A DNA stretch of 64,000 bases from Limonium bicolor (GCA_023374045.1 CM041776.1:276481039-276545038); one strand, 5' to 3'. Positions 35,501 to 47,159 are shown, numbered from the stretch's first letter. The notes: generated by a model from the letters alone, not told the origin. Program-made: numbers and translations.

Positions 35501-36139
35501 ACAGCAGGCCAGACCTGAGTTTCACTATCCAATTGCTTAGTCAATTTTTGGAAAAACCCACAGACTTGCACTATGTTGCTGCTTTACATACTCTGAAATA
35601 TATCAAAGGTGCATTGAATTATGGTCTGTTTTTCAATAAAAGAAACTCACTGAATCTGTTGGCTTTTTGTGACTCAGACTGGGCCAGCTGCCCAAACACG
35701 AGAAGATCAGTGAGTGGCTATTTCATACAGCTGGGAGGCTGCCCTTTGTCATGGAAATTAAAGAAGCAGCCCACTGTAGCGCTCTCTTCAGCCGAAGCTG
35801 AGTACAGATCCATGAGGCTCGTCACTGCTGAGTTAAGCTGGATCACAAGACTTTTATCAGATCTTGGAGTGAAGGATGTGATACCAGTCCCCGTGAAACT
35901 AGGAATCCTGTCTTGCACGAACACACCAAGCATGTTGAGGTAGATGTACACTTTGTGAGGCAGAAGTTGGAGGAAGGATTGATAGAGGTCAAGTTTATCA
36001 GCACACACTCTCAGCTGGCTGATGTGCTTACAAAGGTGCTACCTGGGAGGTGTTACACTAAAACATTACATGATATGGGATTGGTGGATTCACTGTCTAA
36101 AGATTCAAAACAGTCACTGGGTGTCTGTTTTACGGGGCC
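32508..36139 (+). pseudogene. Copia pol (protease, integrase, RT, RNase H)
   Basis: Protease DSGASDHM (32718-32741). GAG-pre-integrase and HHCC finger: LWHYRLGHLHRKG and CEPCIRAK (about 33155-33275) in another frame. Integrase core from 33384 with DDKSR, IRSDNAYEL and NGVVERKHRHI (D-D-E). Reverse transcriptase from about 34610 (PKWRKTIAEEF, KWVFRNKYKLDG, ARLVAKGFTQ), then the catalytic YVDD at 35178-35189. RNase H: LAFCDSDWASCPNTRRSVSG and ALSSAEAEYRSM; the next catalytic block (CDN) is missing through a deletion near 35898, and the last part HVEVDVHFVRQKLEEG reads in another frame. Frameshifts near 33080, 33350, 34845 and 35898. Confidence 0.9.
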
Positions 36140-36391
36140 TGTTAAGATAGGTGTATATTATTTATTTATTCCGTTATAACATTCTATTGTTGGGTTTTAA
36201 GTGGTTATTCTTTAGGGTCCGTAACGTTGGTCATCATGTTTAACGGAAGAGGACAGTCTCCTCTCTCACTTACTCAGTTCTGTAATCCCGATTTTCTCAA
36301 TTCAAAGGAAAGTTATTCTCCTTTCTGTCTCTTCTCCTACTCTGGTTTGTCTCGATCTCATCGGGCTCCTGAGTTTAGTCGATCCTTATCA
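36140..36391 (+). repeat. Right LTR of copia element
   Basis: 252 bp, TGTTAAGATAGG to GATCCTTATCA; matches the left LTR apart from the ~26-base length difference and a few substitutions. Confidence 0.92.
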
Positions 36392-36396
36392 ATTGG

Positions 36397-38612
36397 TAGT
36401 ACAATCTGTTAACACCAGGATACTACCACTACCTTATTTTTGTCACGGTTAAAATTATACCCACGGTCAATGAAGTCTAACACAAGTATACGGATTGACA
36501 GACAATCGGTATTATCAGTGAAAGAAATTAAACATTGTTAACTTCTGATATCGCGCATCTAAAACAAGTGGGAAACAAAATAGATCAGAAGAGTAGCGTA
36601 AATAAGTAACAAAATAAGTTGGTTGCAAGGGGACGGATGTCACCCCGGGCATGATTGCAAACCAGCTTTAATGAGCTTAGAACAGAAAGAAGGAAAAGAA
36701 GGAAAAATAACTTGATAATGAAGTAGAGAAAACCAGAAACCTTACTACCCATACTGGGTGTAGTATCACCGGAGCTCATGAGCACAATGAAAAAAAACAT
36801 TCTTCCAGGCACAAACACACGGAAATAATTCCGGTAGGCCAATCCCTTGATTCTTAATCCCTCACCGCTAAGGTTCATCGGGGAAAGCCAGCAAATGAAG
36901 CGACAAAACTACTTTGCATAGAACGTCTAGAACAACGCCATTATTTGAGAACATAACATATACTATGCAATCATCAGTAGAACAAAAGTACAAATACAAC
37001 ACAACATTGATTTTTTGAAATCGATACTAAACAAAGCTGCTTTCTCTTAGAATTTCTTTCGGCAAGGAAAAAAAGTGAGAAAAACTGATTAGCGAGGTAG
37101 AGAAAGCAAATGGAGGTAGAAGCAATGGGGTCGGGACGACCTTAACAGAGGGCAAAGGGATTTCTACTTACTCTGATTCGAAAATAGTGGTAAAGGAGGC
37201 GGTAGACAATGGAGTTTCTTTTTTTGGAAATGCCATGGTGCTAATGGTGATTCTCTAGCTTAGAGCCGTTTTTAGCTTCAGAGAGGTTTGGATTCTTCTA
37301 GGTGAAATCGAGAAGAAGAAGAAGAACAATGGCGATTCAAGGTTAGCAGAGGGTGAGGTGGTTTTCTGATGAAGGATGGGGCTAACGACGGACTCTAATG
37401 GGGAAGATTGGGCTCAAGCATTTTAGAGAAAAATGTGGTATATTGGTTCTATCGGCTGGCCTTTTCTAATGAAACACTAGGATTTCTTAGATGTTCTTTT
37501 ATAATTGAATATTAGGGTTTTGGGGACATATGTTGGTCTAGAGATTATTTGGGCTGAGTTTGACTTTGGGTCAATATTCTAGGGTGTGTTTGGGCTGGCT
37601 TGAATCGGACAAGAAAAATAAAAAACTCCCCATGTTTGTGACCAGATTCAAACCCTAGTCGTTTGTTTCTTCAATGATACATATTAACCACTTAGACCGT
37701 GACAGAATTCAATATGTAAACATGGGAAATAAAAAATAAGCTTCAAAGCGAGCTGAATGAAAACAAAAACACCCCATGCTCCAGTCACGATTCAAACTCG
37801 GAACTTGTTGATGTTCCAGTACCCATGCCAAGCAGCTATGCTAACTCAGAATTTTGTATACAAATGTGAGAAATAAAACAAATGTTCTAATTCGACCTGA
37901 ATAACACTTAAAAAAACACTAGCATTCTAAATGAAAATATACAGGAAGACGAAAGAGTTTAATCTAATAAAATGAATTTGTTTCTTATTAAAAGTCATGA
38001 AATAAAGGAATGTATATAATAAAATTACAAAACATAATAAAACATAAAATAACAAAATATCGTAACAACGAATAACAGTAACTAAGATAAGAAAAGGAAG
38101 TAACAAAATAAAATGAGATGGGAGGGAGTTTAATCGGATTAGCAACAAAACGAAGTAGACTAATCTGAGTAATAATAGTGAAAGACGCATAAAATGAGAT
38201 AAATAACAATGAAAATGATGGTGATAAAAGTAAAAGCAAACACTAATAAATAAGAGACATGTAAATATAACAATAAATGGGATCAAATAAACAAGCAATG
38301 AATAAAATACAATAGTAGATAATGACTCGAGGAATAAGTAAACCAAAATAGACTACAATAAAATACGATAGTAAAATAAGTAATAAACAGAGAGGACAGG
38401 TTTGAAATCAGGTTGTCGTTTGAAAATTCATTTTCGGAGAATTGTGTTTTTCAAAAATGCCTTGGAAATTGGTTTGAGATATTCGTTGTTAAACGATGGT
38501 TTTGTTTTGGCACGCACGTTAATACGTTTTGAAAAAGAAAGGCGACGACCCCTCTCATTGTATTTATTATTTCTGAATTTGCTTTATGGGGTGAGAATTT
38601 TTGGTGTCTACA
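36397..38612 (-). mobile_element. Tat/Ogre-like LTR, 5' portion, reverse
   Basis: Ends on + with GAATTTTTGGTGTCTACA (38612), i.e. minus TGTAGACACCAAAAATTC, a typical start of Tat-type LTRs. On minus it has a TATA-like AATATACC near 37440 followed by a leader-like region with an AGAAGAAGAAGAAG tract (37310-37325). It abuts and interrupts a PMD pseudogene. With 22142-24204 and 29530-31009 it could form a single LTR of about 5.7 kb broken by two younger insertions; the alternative is two or more separate LTR fragments. Reading frames such as 37927-38346 are AT-rich chance frames. Confidence 0.5.
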
Positions 38613-38614
38613 CC

Positions 38615-39621
38615 TAGCACCTCAGCAAGTGCAACCAGTGCATGGTCCAAAATCATCTCTGGTGGTGCTGCATCCTAAGCAACTCCTCTGGGGCCTCGAA
38701 AGCAGCAGCTCTCCCTTGAAACGATAGGCCCATGATGTGGTGCAAAGTGATCATCATCTTACCGAATGGTAGGTGGAAGGTGTTGATGTTCGGTTTCCAC
38801 TTCTCCACGAAGGCAGATAGCAAAGCCAGATCAAAATATCCGTGGGAGTAATTGTGAGGATGCGCGAGCCCACTGTCTCTCACCACCTCCTTAGCCCTCT
38901 CGTGGGTAAAGGTATCCTAGAGGTATAATAGATTTATAAGTTTTCAAGTGTATCGTTTCTATTGTTTATATAGTATTTTTATCCTCATACTTAGTTCATG
39001 AATTATAATACTAATCAATTAAAATGACAAATTTAAATCTTTATAGCAAAATATATTTGCATGCTTAGTATCCATAATATAATTAATAATCATTTATATT
39101 TGACAAGTCTAAACGTTAAGGATAATAATAATATAAAAGTAAATGATAGAGATACATACTACTCCTCGCCAGACATCAAACGCAGCATGTTCGCCAACAC
39201 TTCATAGCAGGTTGGCATTTGAAGGACCACCGACAATCGGGACGGACTCCGGGGTGATGAACTAATTGGTGGGTATTTGACCCTGAGCTGGTGCCTTTCC
39301 TCCGTCGACAAATGGTGCAGCGTAGGCGTTTGGTGCAGGAAAGGCTAACTGTTCCTCAATCGTCTGTTGGTCCTCATCATTATCGTCATCTTTATCTGAT
39401 GCGAACCACCTCCTCGGTGACATAAACTTCTGATGAATAAGAGACAGACGAGTGCTCGTGGCTGGCAGCGAAGAGCTAGGAGGAGAAACAATAGGGTGGG
39501 GAGATGAAATAGCAAGTGACTGAGATGTAGATAGCTGGTCCGCAAGGTTCTTGAACTGCCTCTCCTCCACCATTTGGCCCCGAGTAGATTTAGTCACCCT
39601 CTTCCTCCTGGGTGCCCCCAA
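38615..39621 (-). pseudogene. Plant mobile domain protein, truncated
   Basis: Minus-strand gene starting at ATG 39621 (MGAPRRKRVTKS), with a low-complexity Ser/Pro N-terminus and the acidic run DKDDDNDEDQQ. The frame hits TAG at 39262, beyond which VPIVGGPSNANLL and HAAFDVWRG continue the family pattern. After an AT-rich intron (about 38935-39160) the next exon (38932-38650) carries the PMD core: AHPHNYSHGYFDLALLSAFV, EKWKPNINTFHLPFGKM and the GLSFQGRAAA equivalent of the GLPIDGR block. The gene is cut at 38613 by the reverse LTR ending TGTCTACA. It is not the same copy as the PMD gene at 1181; the two are diverged and in opposite orientation. Confidence 0.75.
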
Positions 39622-39705
39622 TAGTAGAATCTTTTGCTATTTATTTGTCATTTCGGTTCATCTGTAAAAAAGAGAGAATGTAGCAGTGAATTACAACCAA
39701 CAAGT

Positions 39706-39789
<84 letters not shown>
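39706..39789. repeat. (TAA)n microsatellite
   Basis: About 84 bases of ATA/TAA trinucleotide repeat, broken once by an extra A near 39742. It lies in the 5' leader of the minus-strand PMD pseudogene. Confidence 0.95.
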
Positions 39790-39792
<3 letters not shown>

Positions 39793-39985
39793 CCTCTGTT
39801 TTTTGTCCGAAACGGACAGCATTTAGAAGTGTCCGCAACAAACCGTTATTCAGCGGACTGCGGACGGACGGACCATGTCCGCGACGTGGGACATCCATCA
39901 ACAGGTCTTTTCCGGACGGACTTCATCCAGGTCGCGCCCAATTTTTTTCTTCCAATTTGTCATTGCTTAAACTATTTCTAATCAT
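39790..39985. other. Leader/intron of PMD pseudogene with short GTCCG palindromes
   Basis: Contains several GTCCG/CGGAC strings (gtccgaaacggac, agtgtccgc, gcggacggacgg). Nothing coding is visible. Confidence 0.4.
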
Positions 39986-40389
39986 CACTACTACAATGTT
40001 GCTTTGTTAGGGCAAATACTGTACTACATGCCCTGTTTATGTTCTTTATCTAATACCGTATAGTAACACCAAACAGGGAACCTACGTATTTTTGCTCTCT
40101 TTGCTATTGATCAAATGTTGTCACTGTCTTATCTTGCACTAATTGAGTATAATCATTTAGTGCGACTTATATTTGCTATGTTTGTATTTGATTAATTGGT
40201 GCATATTATATTGCACTAATAGTTCATGTCAAATTGGATGAAATTAAAAGTTGCACCAAATTGATTATTGCAGCGAATCAACTGCAACCTTGGGGCAAGA
40301 TTAATCTTGCTCCAATTACCCTACTAGAGTAATGTTTTGATCTATTGGTGGAATTTTTATTGCCCCAAATGAACTCATATGTTGTAGTG
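39986..40389. mobile_element. Candidate CACTA-derived MITE, 404 bp
   Basis: Ends CACTACTACAATGTTG and (reverse complement) CACTACAACATATG. Internal repeats of GCACTAAT / TTGCACTAA. The flanking trinucleotides are CAT and CAG, so a 3-bp TSD is imperfect. No coding capacity. Could also be another small element with CACTA-like ends. Confidence 0.5.
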
Positions 40390-40542
40390 CAGGCAATAAC
40401 ATAAAACAATCAAGTTGAATTAAAAAAACGTTACCTTAAATGTTGAATACAAAATCCGACTGAAAAAGAGCTTTTGAGAGGTTTTGGAATTGATGATTTT
40501 TGCGCGAAGTAATGAGAGGATGGAGAGAGAAAGAGAGCCCGG

Positions 40543-40554
40543 GGTATATATACC
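40543..40554 (-). promoter_or_regulatory. Candidate TATA box of the minus-strand PMD pseudogene
   Basis: GGTATATATACC, a palindromic TATA element followed on minus by a purine/pyrimidine-rich leader. Its distance to ATG 39621 implies a leader intron or the intervening insertion at 39986-40389. Confidence 0.4.
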
Positions 40555-40559
40555 CAAAA

Positions 40560-41690
40560 ATTGATCTTTTTTATGACTACAAACTTTAGAATATTGACTA
40601 CATGTTGGTGACTACAAATTCAAAAAATTTAACTGGATTTTCATTAAATGACTGCGAAAACCAAAAAACTAACTGCAAAACCAGCCGAGTTTGTGATTAC
40701 TCACTTCTTATATATGTTATATGTTAGTTACACTGGAGCACTATTTTGCATAGGTGCTGAATATGGTTTTGTATTGTTTGTAACAGTTCTTTATAAAGTG
40801 ATGAGGGCAGTTTTGTAATCTAGGCTAGTTGGTATAAAAGTAGGCCTCTCTCGGTACGGACATTACTTTTTCCCTAATGATTTCACAATTTAAAATAGTC
40901 AGTTTGTTCTACTCTTACCTTCATTCAAAGCTCATTGTTCTTCATAGGTTTTTTATGAGATTGTGTTTGAGTTGAGAAAATTAAGAGACTTAATTCTATT
41001 GCCGAGTGATCAGGGGTCATGGGCAGGATCACACTTCGGTTAACGATGGCTGCCATGAGAAAAGCTCATTCTTGAGATCTAGATGTATATTTTCTGAATG
41101 AGATGTCAGTTCAATAGGAGCCTATTAATTTAGTTGTAACTGGTTAGGTAACTCATGGTCAACATTGGGAGCAAAAATGTCCCCTTAACCTAAATTTGTT
41201 AGTTCCGCGTTCCTATTTTGTTCTTGCCTCATTATTGAAGATGAAGTTGTTCCACCATGTGCTACTATGGATATAATGAATCAAATGTTGAAAACACTGG
41301 TGATACAAAACTCCCAAATTCACCATCAATCACTTACGATTCATAGTGAACTAGGATACTAGTGTCAGTGAATCGGGGATCAGGGATTTCATTAGCCGGA
41401 ATGAAAACAAGAAGTTTTTTTTTCTTTCACGCGTTGAACACATGTTAGGGGTAATTTAGACATTTGACAGGGGCGTTGACGTTAGAATTGACATGAAAGT
41501 TGACAAAGTGGTATTTGGTGACAGGAATATAAACTTAATGGTAGGTGCAAATTCAATAACATGATGGTAAAACTGGAATAACTCAATTATATTTCGGAAG
41601 TTTTGCGGTTAAAACTTAAGATTGTATCGTACTAGAACCAAAGCTTAACTAGTAAAAAACTAGTACAAACCACTTTACAGGTTTTATTAG
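40560..41690. other. Intergenic; possible copia-type LTR relic
   Basis: 40720-40960 has LTR-like features on +: 'tgttagttacactggag', a TATAAAAGTAGG box at about 40832 and a following pyrimidine-rich part. At 41230-41345 a possible gag-like frame (CATMDIMNQMLKTL) exists but is short. No TSD, PBS or second LTR seen. The rest shows no gene. Confidence 0.3.
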
Positions 41691-42539
41691 CATCCTAGAG
41701 AGAAATTGTTTATTTACTTTTACCAATAAGTTTTGTCACTTGAGCGATTCTGAAAATTTGTTTGCTTAGAAGTCATTTCATCTACCTATTAAAAAAATGT
41801 TCATTTACCTTTACGGTTTTAGGTGTTGAGTGGGTGTATACGTTGAGTGAGTGTCTTCTTTCTGTCTTGTAATTCGCTCAAAGATATTAAGCAAAATTCT
41901 TATTCATATTATTCATCTCTAAGTCTACTGTTTTCGCTTTATCATTTTCATTCAAATCAGATTATTTTAACTTAACTGATTAAGCACATTGTGTCTGCCT
42001 CTCGATCCAGTATATAAACACGCACACATGCAGGTCAGGTGTGATCATAATTAATTTAATACATATACAATTATAATGTGTTCGTGCTCATATAAATCAA
42101 TGGAATGTACTAATGACTCAGTAATTACGGGTGTTTAGGCATCTGATGGGATTGAATTTGGTTTTTTCATCCCAGGTTTAAACTATAATAAAACAAGAGT
42201 TTAATAACCCTACACTACACGTCATTCCTCTTGGTCAGCTATCTATATGTGACCATGAGCGTAGTATGTATGCATAGAGAGAACAATATGTTACAATCCC
42301 GAGGCGATTGTAAAGGATCAAGGGGAGAAAACATACCAAAGATTGAGAGAAAATATTGGAAATGGTAATCAAATGAGAAATCTTAAAGGCCTCACAACTG
42401 GAATTAATAGTGAGAGATAAAGCAAAAACAAAAAGTCAAAGAGTCGAATACCTTAAGCTATGATTCCTGATTCTCGTTTGACAATATAGCTAAACCTCCT
42501 CCTCCCTACTCTCACACACAAAAAACATTGGCTTCTAAA

Positions 42540-44238
42540 TCAAAATCTAAACTTGGTCTTGGTTGATGCTCGATAAGAATTCGATATGGTTTCAGAGATC
42601 AAGCGTTCACTAACGCCACAATCAGACCCAATGTACATTTCTTCAAGGTTGGGAGAAAAACGAAGCAACAATTCAATTAATTTCAATTCAGTTTTCGTGC
42701 CTGAAATTGTACCCATGCGAACCTCTGTGAGATTTATGAAGTCATATTTGATATATTTTTCAATCATCAACATTAGTTCAACATCATTAGCAGGGGGTTC
42801 CATTTCGATCTGCATTTAAGTAAAATGAGAGTAAAGCATTAGATACGATTGCATTATGAGCATTTTATAAACCACATATGTCATGTAATAATACTCCCTC
42901 CATAAATATTTGTCGTTTAGGATGGATTCTTGTTTAAAAATATCTGTCATTCTAGCTTTTTGACACACTTTTTCTACTTTTACCCCTACTATTCAATATA
43001 AAAATAATTATTATCTAAATGGAAAAGTAAAAAGTAGGGGCACATGCGTCATTGTCCTACTTTTCTTAATAAGTGTGCAAGTTTCTATAAAATGACAGTT
43101 TATTGAACGGAGGGAGTATTACTTTAGGGATTACCATGTCGTCCATGTCGTATGTAGATATTAACGGAAGACGAAGGACTATAACATTCGGAGAACCAAC
43201 AAGAAACTTCAATACACATTGGAGCACATCAACATCATGCAAATTGACAGACAAAAATATCAACCAAACCATCCCCTCAAATCGTGGAAGCATATGTATA
43301 AATCTACACCTTGCCAATAGCTTCTCCGGTACATGAAATCACCAAAGACAAGAAAATCAAAATATAAAATTCAGATCTAAAACATCAAACAAACAGAAGA
43401 ATGTTATCAAAATTCACCTTACAAAAGCTGTGGCTGAATCTGGCTACACGAAGTTGGGCCGAACAGCTAAAAAATTTGTACCAATCGATACATTTACCCT
43501 CTTCTTCATTAGCAAAATCATAGAGTTCAATCATGGTTGATTCCAGCTTTGAAGCATTTGAAATAGTTATATTTTTGAAGTTACCATAAACACATAAATG
43601 TTGAAGCTTTGGAGCCTTAACATGAAGGTGATCAACAAATGAAACATCACGCAACACTAGTTTTTCAAGTTGTGGACAAACTGAAACAAAATGGGAAATT
43701 GTGTCAGCTGGATTTGTGTCCGTAGTCAACACAAGGTGTGTTAGATTTGGAAGCCCTTCAAACCATGATGGAATGAGAATCTGAACTGAGTCAAGTTGCA
43801 AATGCCTCAAATTTACCAAAGAGAAGATAGAAGACGGCAGGGTAGTAGGCGGCCCGGGTGCATCTACTACTTCCAAGCATAATTTCTCAAGGTTGCAATT
43901 ACTTGCCACAGAACAAAGTGAGTGATGGTATGATGAGAAGTTGTCAAGATACTTATGACATATGAACAAAGAGAACTCTCTAACACAACCACCGTGTTGC
44001 GAGACAATACTATCTACAACTTTTGCGTATTCTTCTGATGATTTTTCGCAAATTTTGCAGACATATAAGTAGAAGTTCAGATCCATCTTCAAACAAGAAA
44101 GAAAAATCCATTTAAATCTCCAACTTTTGGACAGGATGCTCGTTCTCACCGCTTCTACAAGAGTTAAATTGTCAAGAATGATACCAATTACATCCGGCGG
44201 AAGACTAGTAATTCGATCCATCGATTCAAGGATGGGTT
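42540..44238 (-). CDS. F-box/LRR/FBD protein, intact, 420 aa
   Basis: F-box subunit expected to recruit targets to an SCF ubiquitin ligase through C-terminal repeats. Coding exons (minus): 44221-43418, 43323-43135, 42809-42540, all joined in phase 0 with GT-AG introns. The N-terminal F-box is MDRITSLPPDVIGIILDNL ... SILSKSWRFKW (residues 1-40); LRR-type segments follow (SIFSLVNLRHLQLDSV, LPNLTHLVL, CPQLEKLVL, APKLQHLCV), then a C-terminal FBD part (TELKLIELLLRFSPNLEEM) in exon 3. Overall it resembles Arabidopsis At1g13570-type proteins in length and order. An acceptor CATACAG just before 44238 implies a leader intron upstream of the ATG. Intron 2 contains a Stowaway MITE (42894-43116). The target is unknown; this is a large, fast-evolving family. 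Confidence 0.88.
42894..43116. mobile_element. Stowaway MITE in F-box intron, 223 bp
   Basis: Ends CTCCCTCCATAAATATTTG and ...ATTGAACGGAGGGAG, with TA on both sides (42892-42893, 43117-43118). The paralogous intron at 62585-62605 reads TAATAATATTACTTT without the element, a clean empty site. Tc1/mariner-type MITE. Confidence 0.93.
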
Positions 44239-44530
44239 CTGTATGGAAAAAAAATGCTAAGATCATTATCTATATACAATAAGTGAAACACAGAATAAAG
44301 ATGAAAACATAGCTAATCAATTCGAACTAGTTTTCAGCTTATTAGATTTAAGAAATATTGACTAGGAAACATATCTAATCAATAACCACAGCACAGCAGG
44401 GGAACATACAAAAGCAGCAGTAACCATCCATAGAGCAAGCATATCAACCAAATCAACAATTGTAAGATGACGATAACTTAAGACATGCACCCAAGCATGC
44501 ACGGGACAGAGTAGAGTGTCGTACCCTTAA

Positions 44531-45144
44531 TCACAGCGATTTGGCTGAGTTTTAGGCTTTTATTAGTCAGTCAATCTCCATCTCCTTGAACTCCAATTTT
44601 ATTTTCAATTGCTGCAGATTTGAATCTCCATTATCGACCACAGAGAAAGAGAGAAAGAAGTAGCTTCTGCATAAATACTGTTGAGAAGAGTGGCGTTTTG
44701 TTTTCTCCTTTGCGTTCGGCATAATTACTAGCCGCGGCTAACTATATATGAGCCAGCCAGGATGGATTCTCGATCCTTTCATCTGAAACACTAAAGCATG
44801 GATTGGATATTAGGTTCCCAAAGAAATAATTTTTGTAATGATTTGATCTCCTACGGGCCGCTCCCGCTTCTACCTTCCCAAGGCAGTTTTTTTTTGGCTT
44901 TGTGGTCTCCGATGGCTTTCCATCTTCGGGCCATTCTCTCATCCCAGAAAGATCTGACTCGCAAATGAAGATGGAACAAGTCAAGTGAGTTAATATGCCA
45001 TTGTTTGCTGTTATACAGTTGTTTAGTAATTGAAAGCCCGCCCTTTCATTAAAATTTTCAATAGTACGAAATATGTACTCCTGTTTTATTGTCTTCACAT
45101 TGAAAATCTACGTATACCGAGAAACTGGAAAAAGGAGTTTCTTA
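44531..45144. other. Intergenic, upstream of F-box gene
   Basis: Leader/promoter side of the minus-strand F-box gene ('agagaaagagagaaagaag' tract near 44645, a likely 5' leader). A 118-codon minus frame (44742-45098) shows no recognisable domain and is not called. Confidence 0.45.
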
Positions 45145-45334
45145 GGGCATCTACACCCACCAATAAATATTATTTTATTATCTCTCTCATAATCTCTCTC
45201 TTACTTAACTAGGTTCTCTAAAAAGAGGGTGTCTTAGTTAAGAATCCTCTCACATCCTCCCTCCTCCTCCACCTCATCATTTTCTTTTTTCTCTTTTAAT
45301 ATTATGGGTGAAATTCACACCATTGTGGATGCCC
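45145..45334. mobile_element. Tourist-like MITE, 190 bp
   Basis: Ends GGGCATCTACACC and (reverse complement) GGGCATCCACAATGG; TTA flanks both sides (45142-45144, 45335-45337), the PIF/Harbinger-type 3-bp duplication. A related end (GAGCATCCACAATAAGG) occurs at 58564. Confidence 0.8.
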
Positions 45335-45379
45335 TTAAATAGTCTGTTGACACGCGTGAAATTATTACCATTACATTGG

Positions 45380-45818
45380 TTCTTTGTTACAGGAAATTAG
45401 TTGTTTCATTTGTTGCTTTGGGGCTCAAGTTAGTTAGTCAGTTGAGCTGATTGTTAGTAGTCAGTATAAATACGTGTATCACCGGTCATTATACATCAAT
45501 ATACACAGATAACATTCTTCATTCACTCCTCTGTAAAAATGTCTATTGTTCTCTGCGTAACTGTAATTCTATTCATTTACGGTTTGCAAGAACAGTCTGG
45601 AATTGTTGTTTACTGAACATCAGTTCTATCTCCTATCCCTTCCTCTTCCTGTTCTGACTAATCTCTCTGTGGTTTACATTCCCAACTCCTGTAAATCTGC
45701 AAGATTAGTGTGTGTTGTTGTTCTTCAAGAACATTAGCCACGTTATCTCAATTCTATCTCTCTGTCAAGTCTCTATTCTAATCAGTATTCCTCCATTGTT
45801 ACAATCTGTAACATTCTT
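45380..45818 (+). mobile_element. Small copia-type solo LTR, 429 bp, TSD TTCTT
   Basis: The LTR proper is 45385-45813: TGTTACAGG ... ATCTGTAACA, with a perfect 8-bp terminal inverted repeat TGTTACAG/CTGTAACA. TTCTT flanks both sides (45380-45384, 45814-45818). A TATAAATACG box near 45468 precedes the transcribed-looking half. No internal domain. The size and TATA style suit Ty1/copia. Confidence 0.85.
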
Positions 45819-46595
45819 TAATCAATTAGGATGCTGTCCACACAGAAGAAGAGAAATAAAGATATTTTTTCTCAGGTTGATCCATTCTCGAAGCTAAGAG
45901 ATTTATTTATGAACACCATCAGATCAATTAGTACTCGGAATAAACGCGACACTCGACGAGGAGGGTGCACATTCCCTAAGCGGCACAAATGGTAGTATAT
46001 ATTTTTTTCTTTCGGGAACGTTATTCAATAGTTTCACATGTGATACTGTTAATTAATATATGTCGTTTTAGGATGTGATTCTTGTTCAACAATATATGTC
46101 TTTCTAGCTTTTTGACACACTTTTTTTCACTTTTAACCCTACTATTCAAAGCAAAAGTAATTATTATCTAAATAGAAAAGTAAAAAGTAGGGGTACATGC
46201 GTCATTTTTCTACTTTCTTTAATAAGTGTGCAGATTTCTAAAATGACGATATTATTGAACAGATGGGTATCAAAATGTACTTATTAACACATCGGATAAA
46301 TACTAGTCTTGTACATCATTGGGCCAGCATATAGGTTTCTTCCCTTTAACTTAACAGTTTATGGTTCAATACCAAAGATTTTTTAGTTTAAGATTCACTG
46401 TAAAAGTTTATCGTTTAAGGTTTACAGTTTACATTTTTAAAGCTTATAAGCTTAGAAATACACAATTATCTGGTTTAAAGGTTTAAACATTTAGTTACTA
46501 AAACAAAAAAAATTCCATTACATCTAGTGTAGATTGTGTGAGATTCTAAAATATCAATAACATCATGTAATTTTTTGTTTTCTCTAACCGATAAG
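45819..46595. other. Intergenic with decayed Stowaway copy
   Basis: 46045-46270 is a degraded copy of the Stowaway at 42894: it shares 'cttgttcaacaatatatgtc'-type wording, 'agctttttgacacactttt', 'gtaaaaagtaggggtacatg' and 'aataagtgtgca', but the termini are eroded. The rest is AT-rich with no gene. Confidence 0.7.
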
Positions 46596-47151
46596 TAGGG
46601 GTGGCAATTTCAACCCATTTGACCAACACAAACCCGACACGAAGTTAACGGGTTTAGGTTTTAAATTTGACACGATTAAATAAACGGGTAACTTGAACAC
46701 GACTCATTTAATAACCGTGTCGGGTTTGGGTTTAATATGTGTAACTCACTAACCCGTTTAAATAATTTATATTAAATAAATATACATTATAAATATATTA
46801 ATTATACAAATATTAAAAATTAAGTATTTCAATTTAAAGTAAAATTATATAATATCATAGAATGATAAAACTAATGTTAATTAGCCAAATTATTTTCTTA
46901 TATATAACTAAACAAGTCAGGTTTGAGTTTAATATATGCGGATTTGAGTTTCAAATTTGCACACAATTAATTAATTGGGTTGAACGGGTCAACCGTTTAA
47001 TAAACAGGTCAACCCGTATTAAATGGGTTGGGTTTGGGTTTCATATTTGGACACGATTAATTAAGTGGGTTGGGTCGGGTCAACCTATTTAATAAACGGG
47101 TCGGGTTTGGGTTTGGCCTAACACGACCCACGAACCCGTTTTGCCACCCTA
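46596..47151. mobile_element. hAT-like non-autonomous element, acccgaa family, 556 bp
   Basis: Ends TAGGGGTGGCAA and (reverse complement) TAGGGTGGCAAAACGG. Flanks CCGATAAG (46588-46595) and CCTAGAAG (47152-47159) agree at 6 of 8 positions. Subterminal repeats of 'acccg', 'cgggtt' and 'gggtcaacccg' with an AT-rich centre, as in 4479-5079 and 61149-61672. Confidence 0.78.
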
Positions 47152-47159
47152 CCTAGAAG

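Larger units (their letters stand above)
31010..36396 (+). mobile_element. Ty1/copia retrotransposon, 5.38 kb, with ATTGG TSD
   Basis: The element proper is 31015-36391. Perfect 5-bp TSD ATTGG (31010-31014, 36392-36396); LTRs 31015-31292 (278 bp) and 36140-36391 (252 bp), TGTTAAGATAGG to GATCCTTATCA. Internal order gag, protease, integrase, RT, RNase H is that of copia. Stops, frameshifts, a 10-bp tandem duplication and a deletion in RNase H make it defective, yet the domains are nearly full length, so it is a fairly young corpse. It lies in non-coding reverse Tat-like sequence. Confidence 0.93.
41691..44530. repeat. Segmental duplication, copy 1 (F-box block)
   Basis: Collinear with 60236-64000, including flanks on both sides of the F-box gene: the 'actgttttcgctttatcatt' and 'gtctgcctctcgatccagta' region (41930-42035) and the far upstream sequence to at least 44515 match the second copy closely. 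The second copy runs off the window. Copy 1 holds the Stowaway MITE that copy 2 lacks; copy 2 holds three insertions that copy 1 lacks. Confidence 0.88.

Noticed and set aside
37927..38346. 139-codon hydrophobic minus-strand frame
   Set aside because: A by-product of AT-rich DNA (Leu/Phe/Tyr/Ile only); no start context, no family, and it lies in LTR sequence.
44742..45098. 118-codon minus-strand frame
   Set aside because: No domain, no homologous feature in the duplicated block within the window, and it sits in promoter-side DNA.
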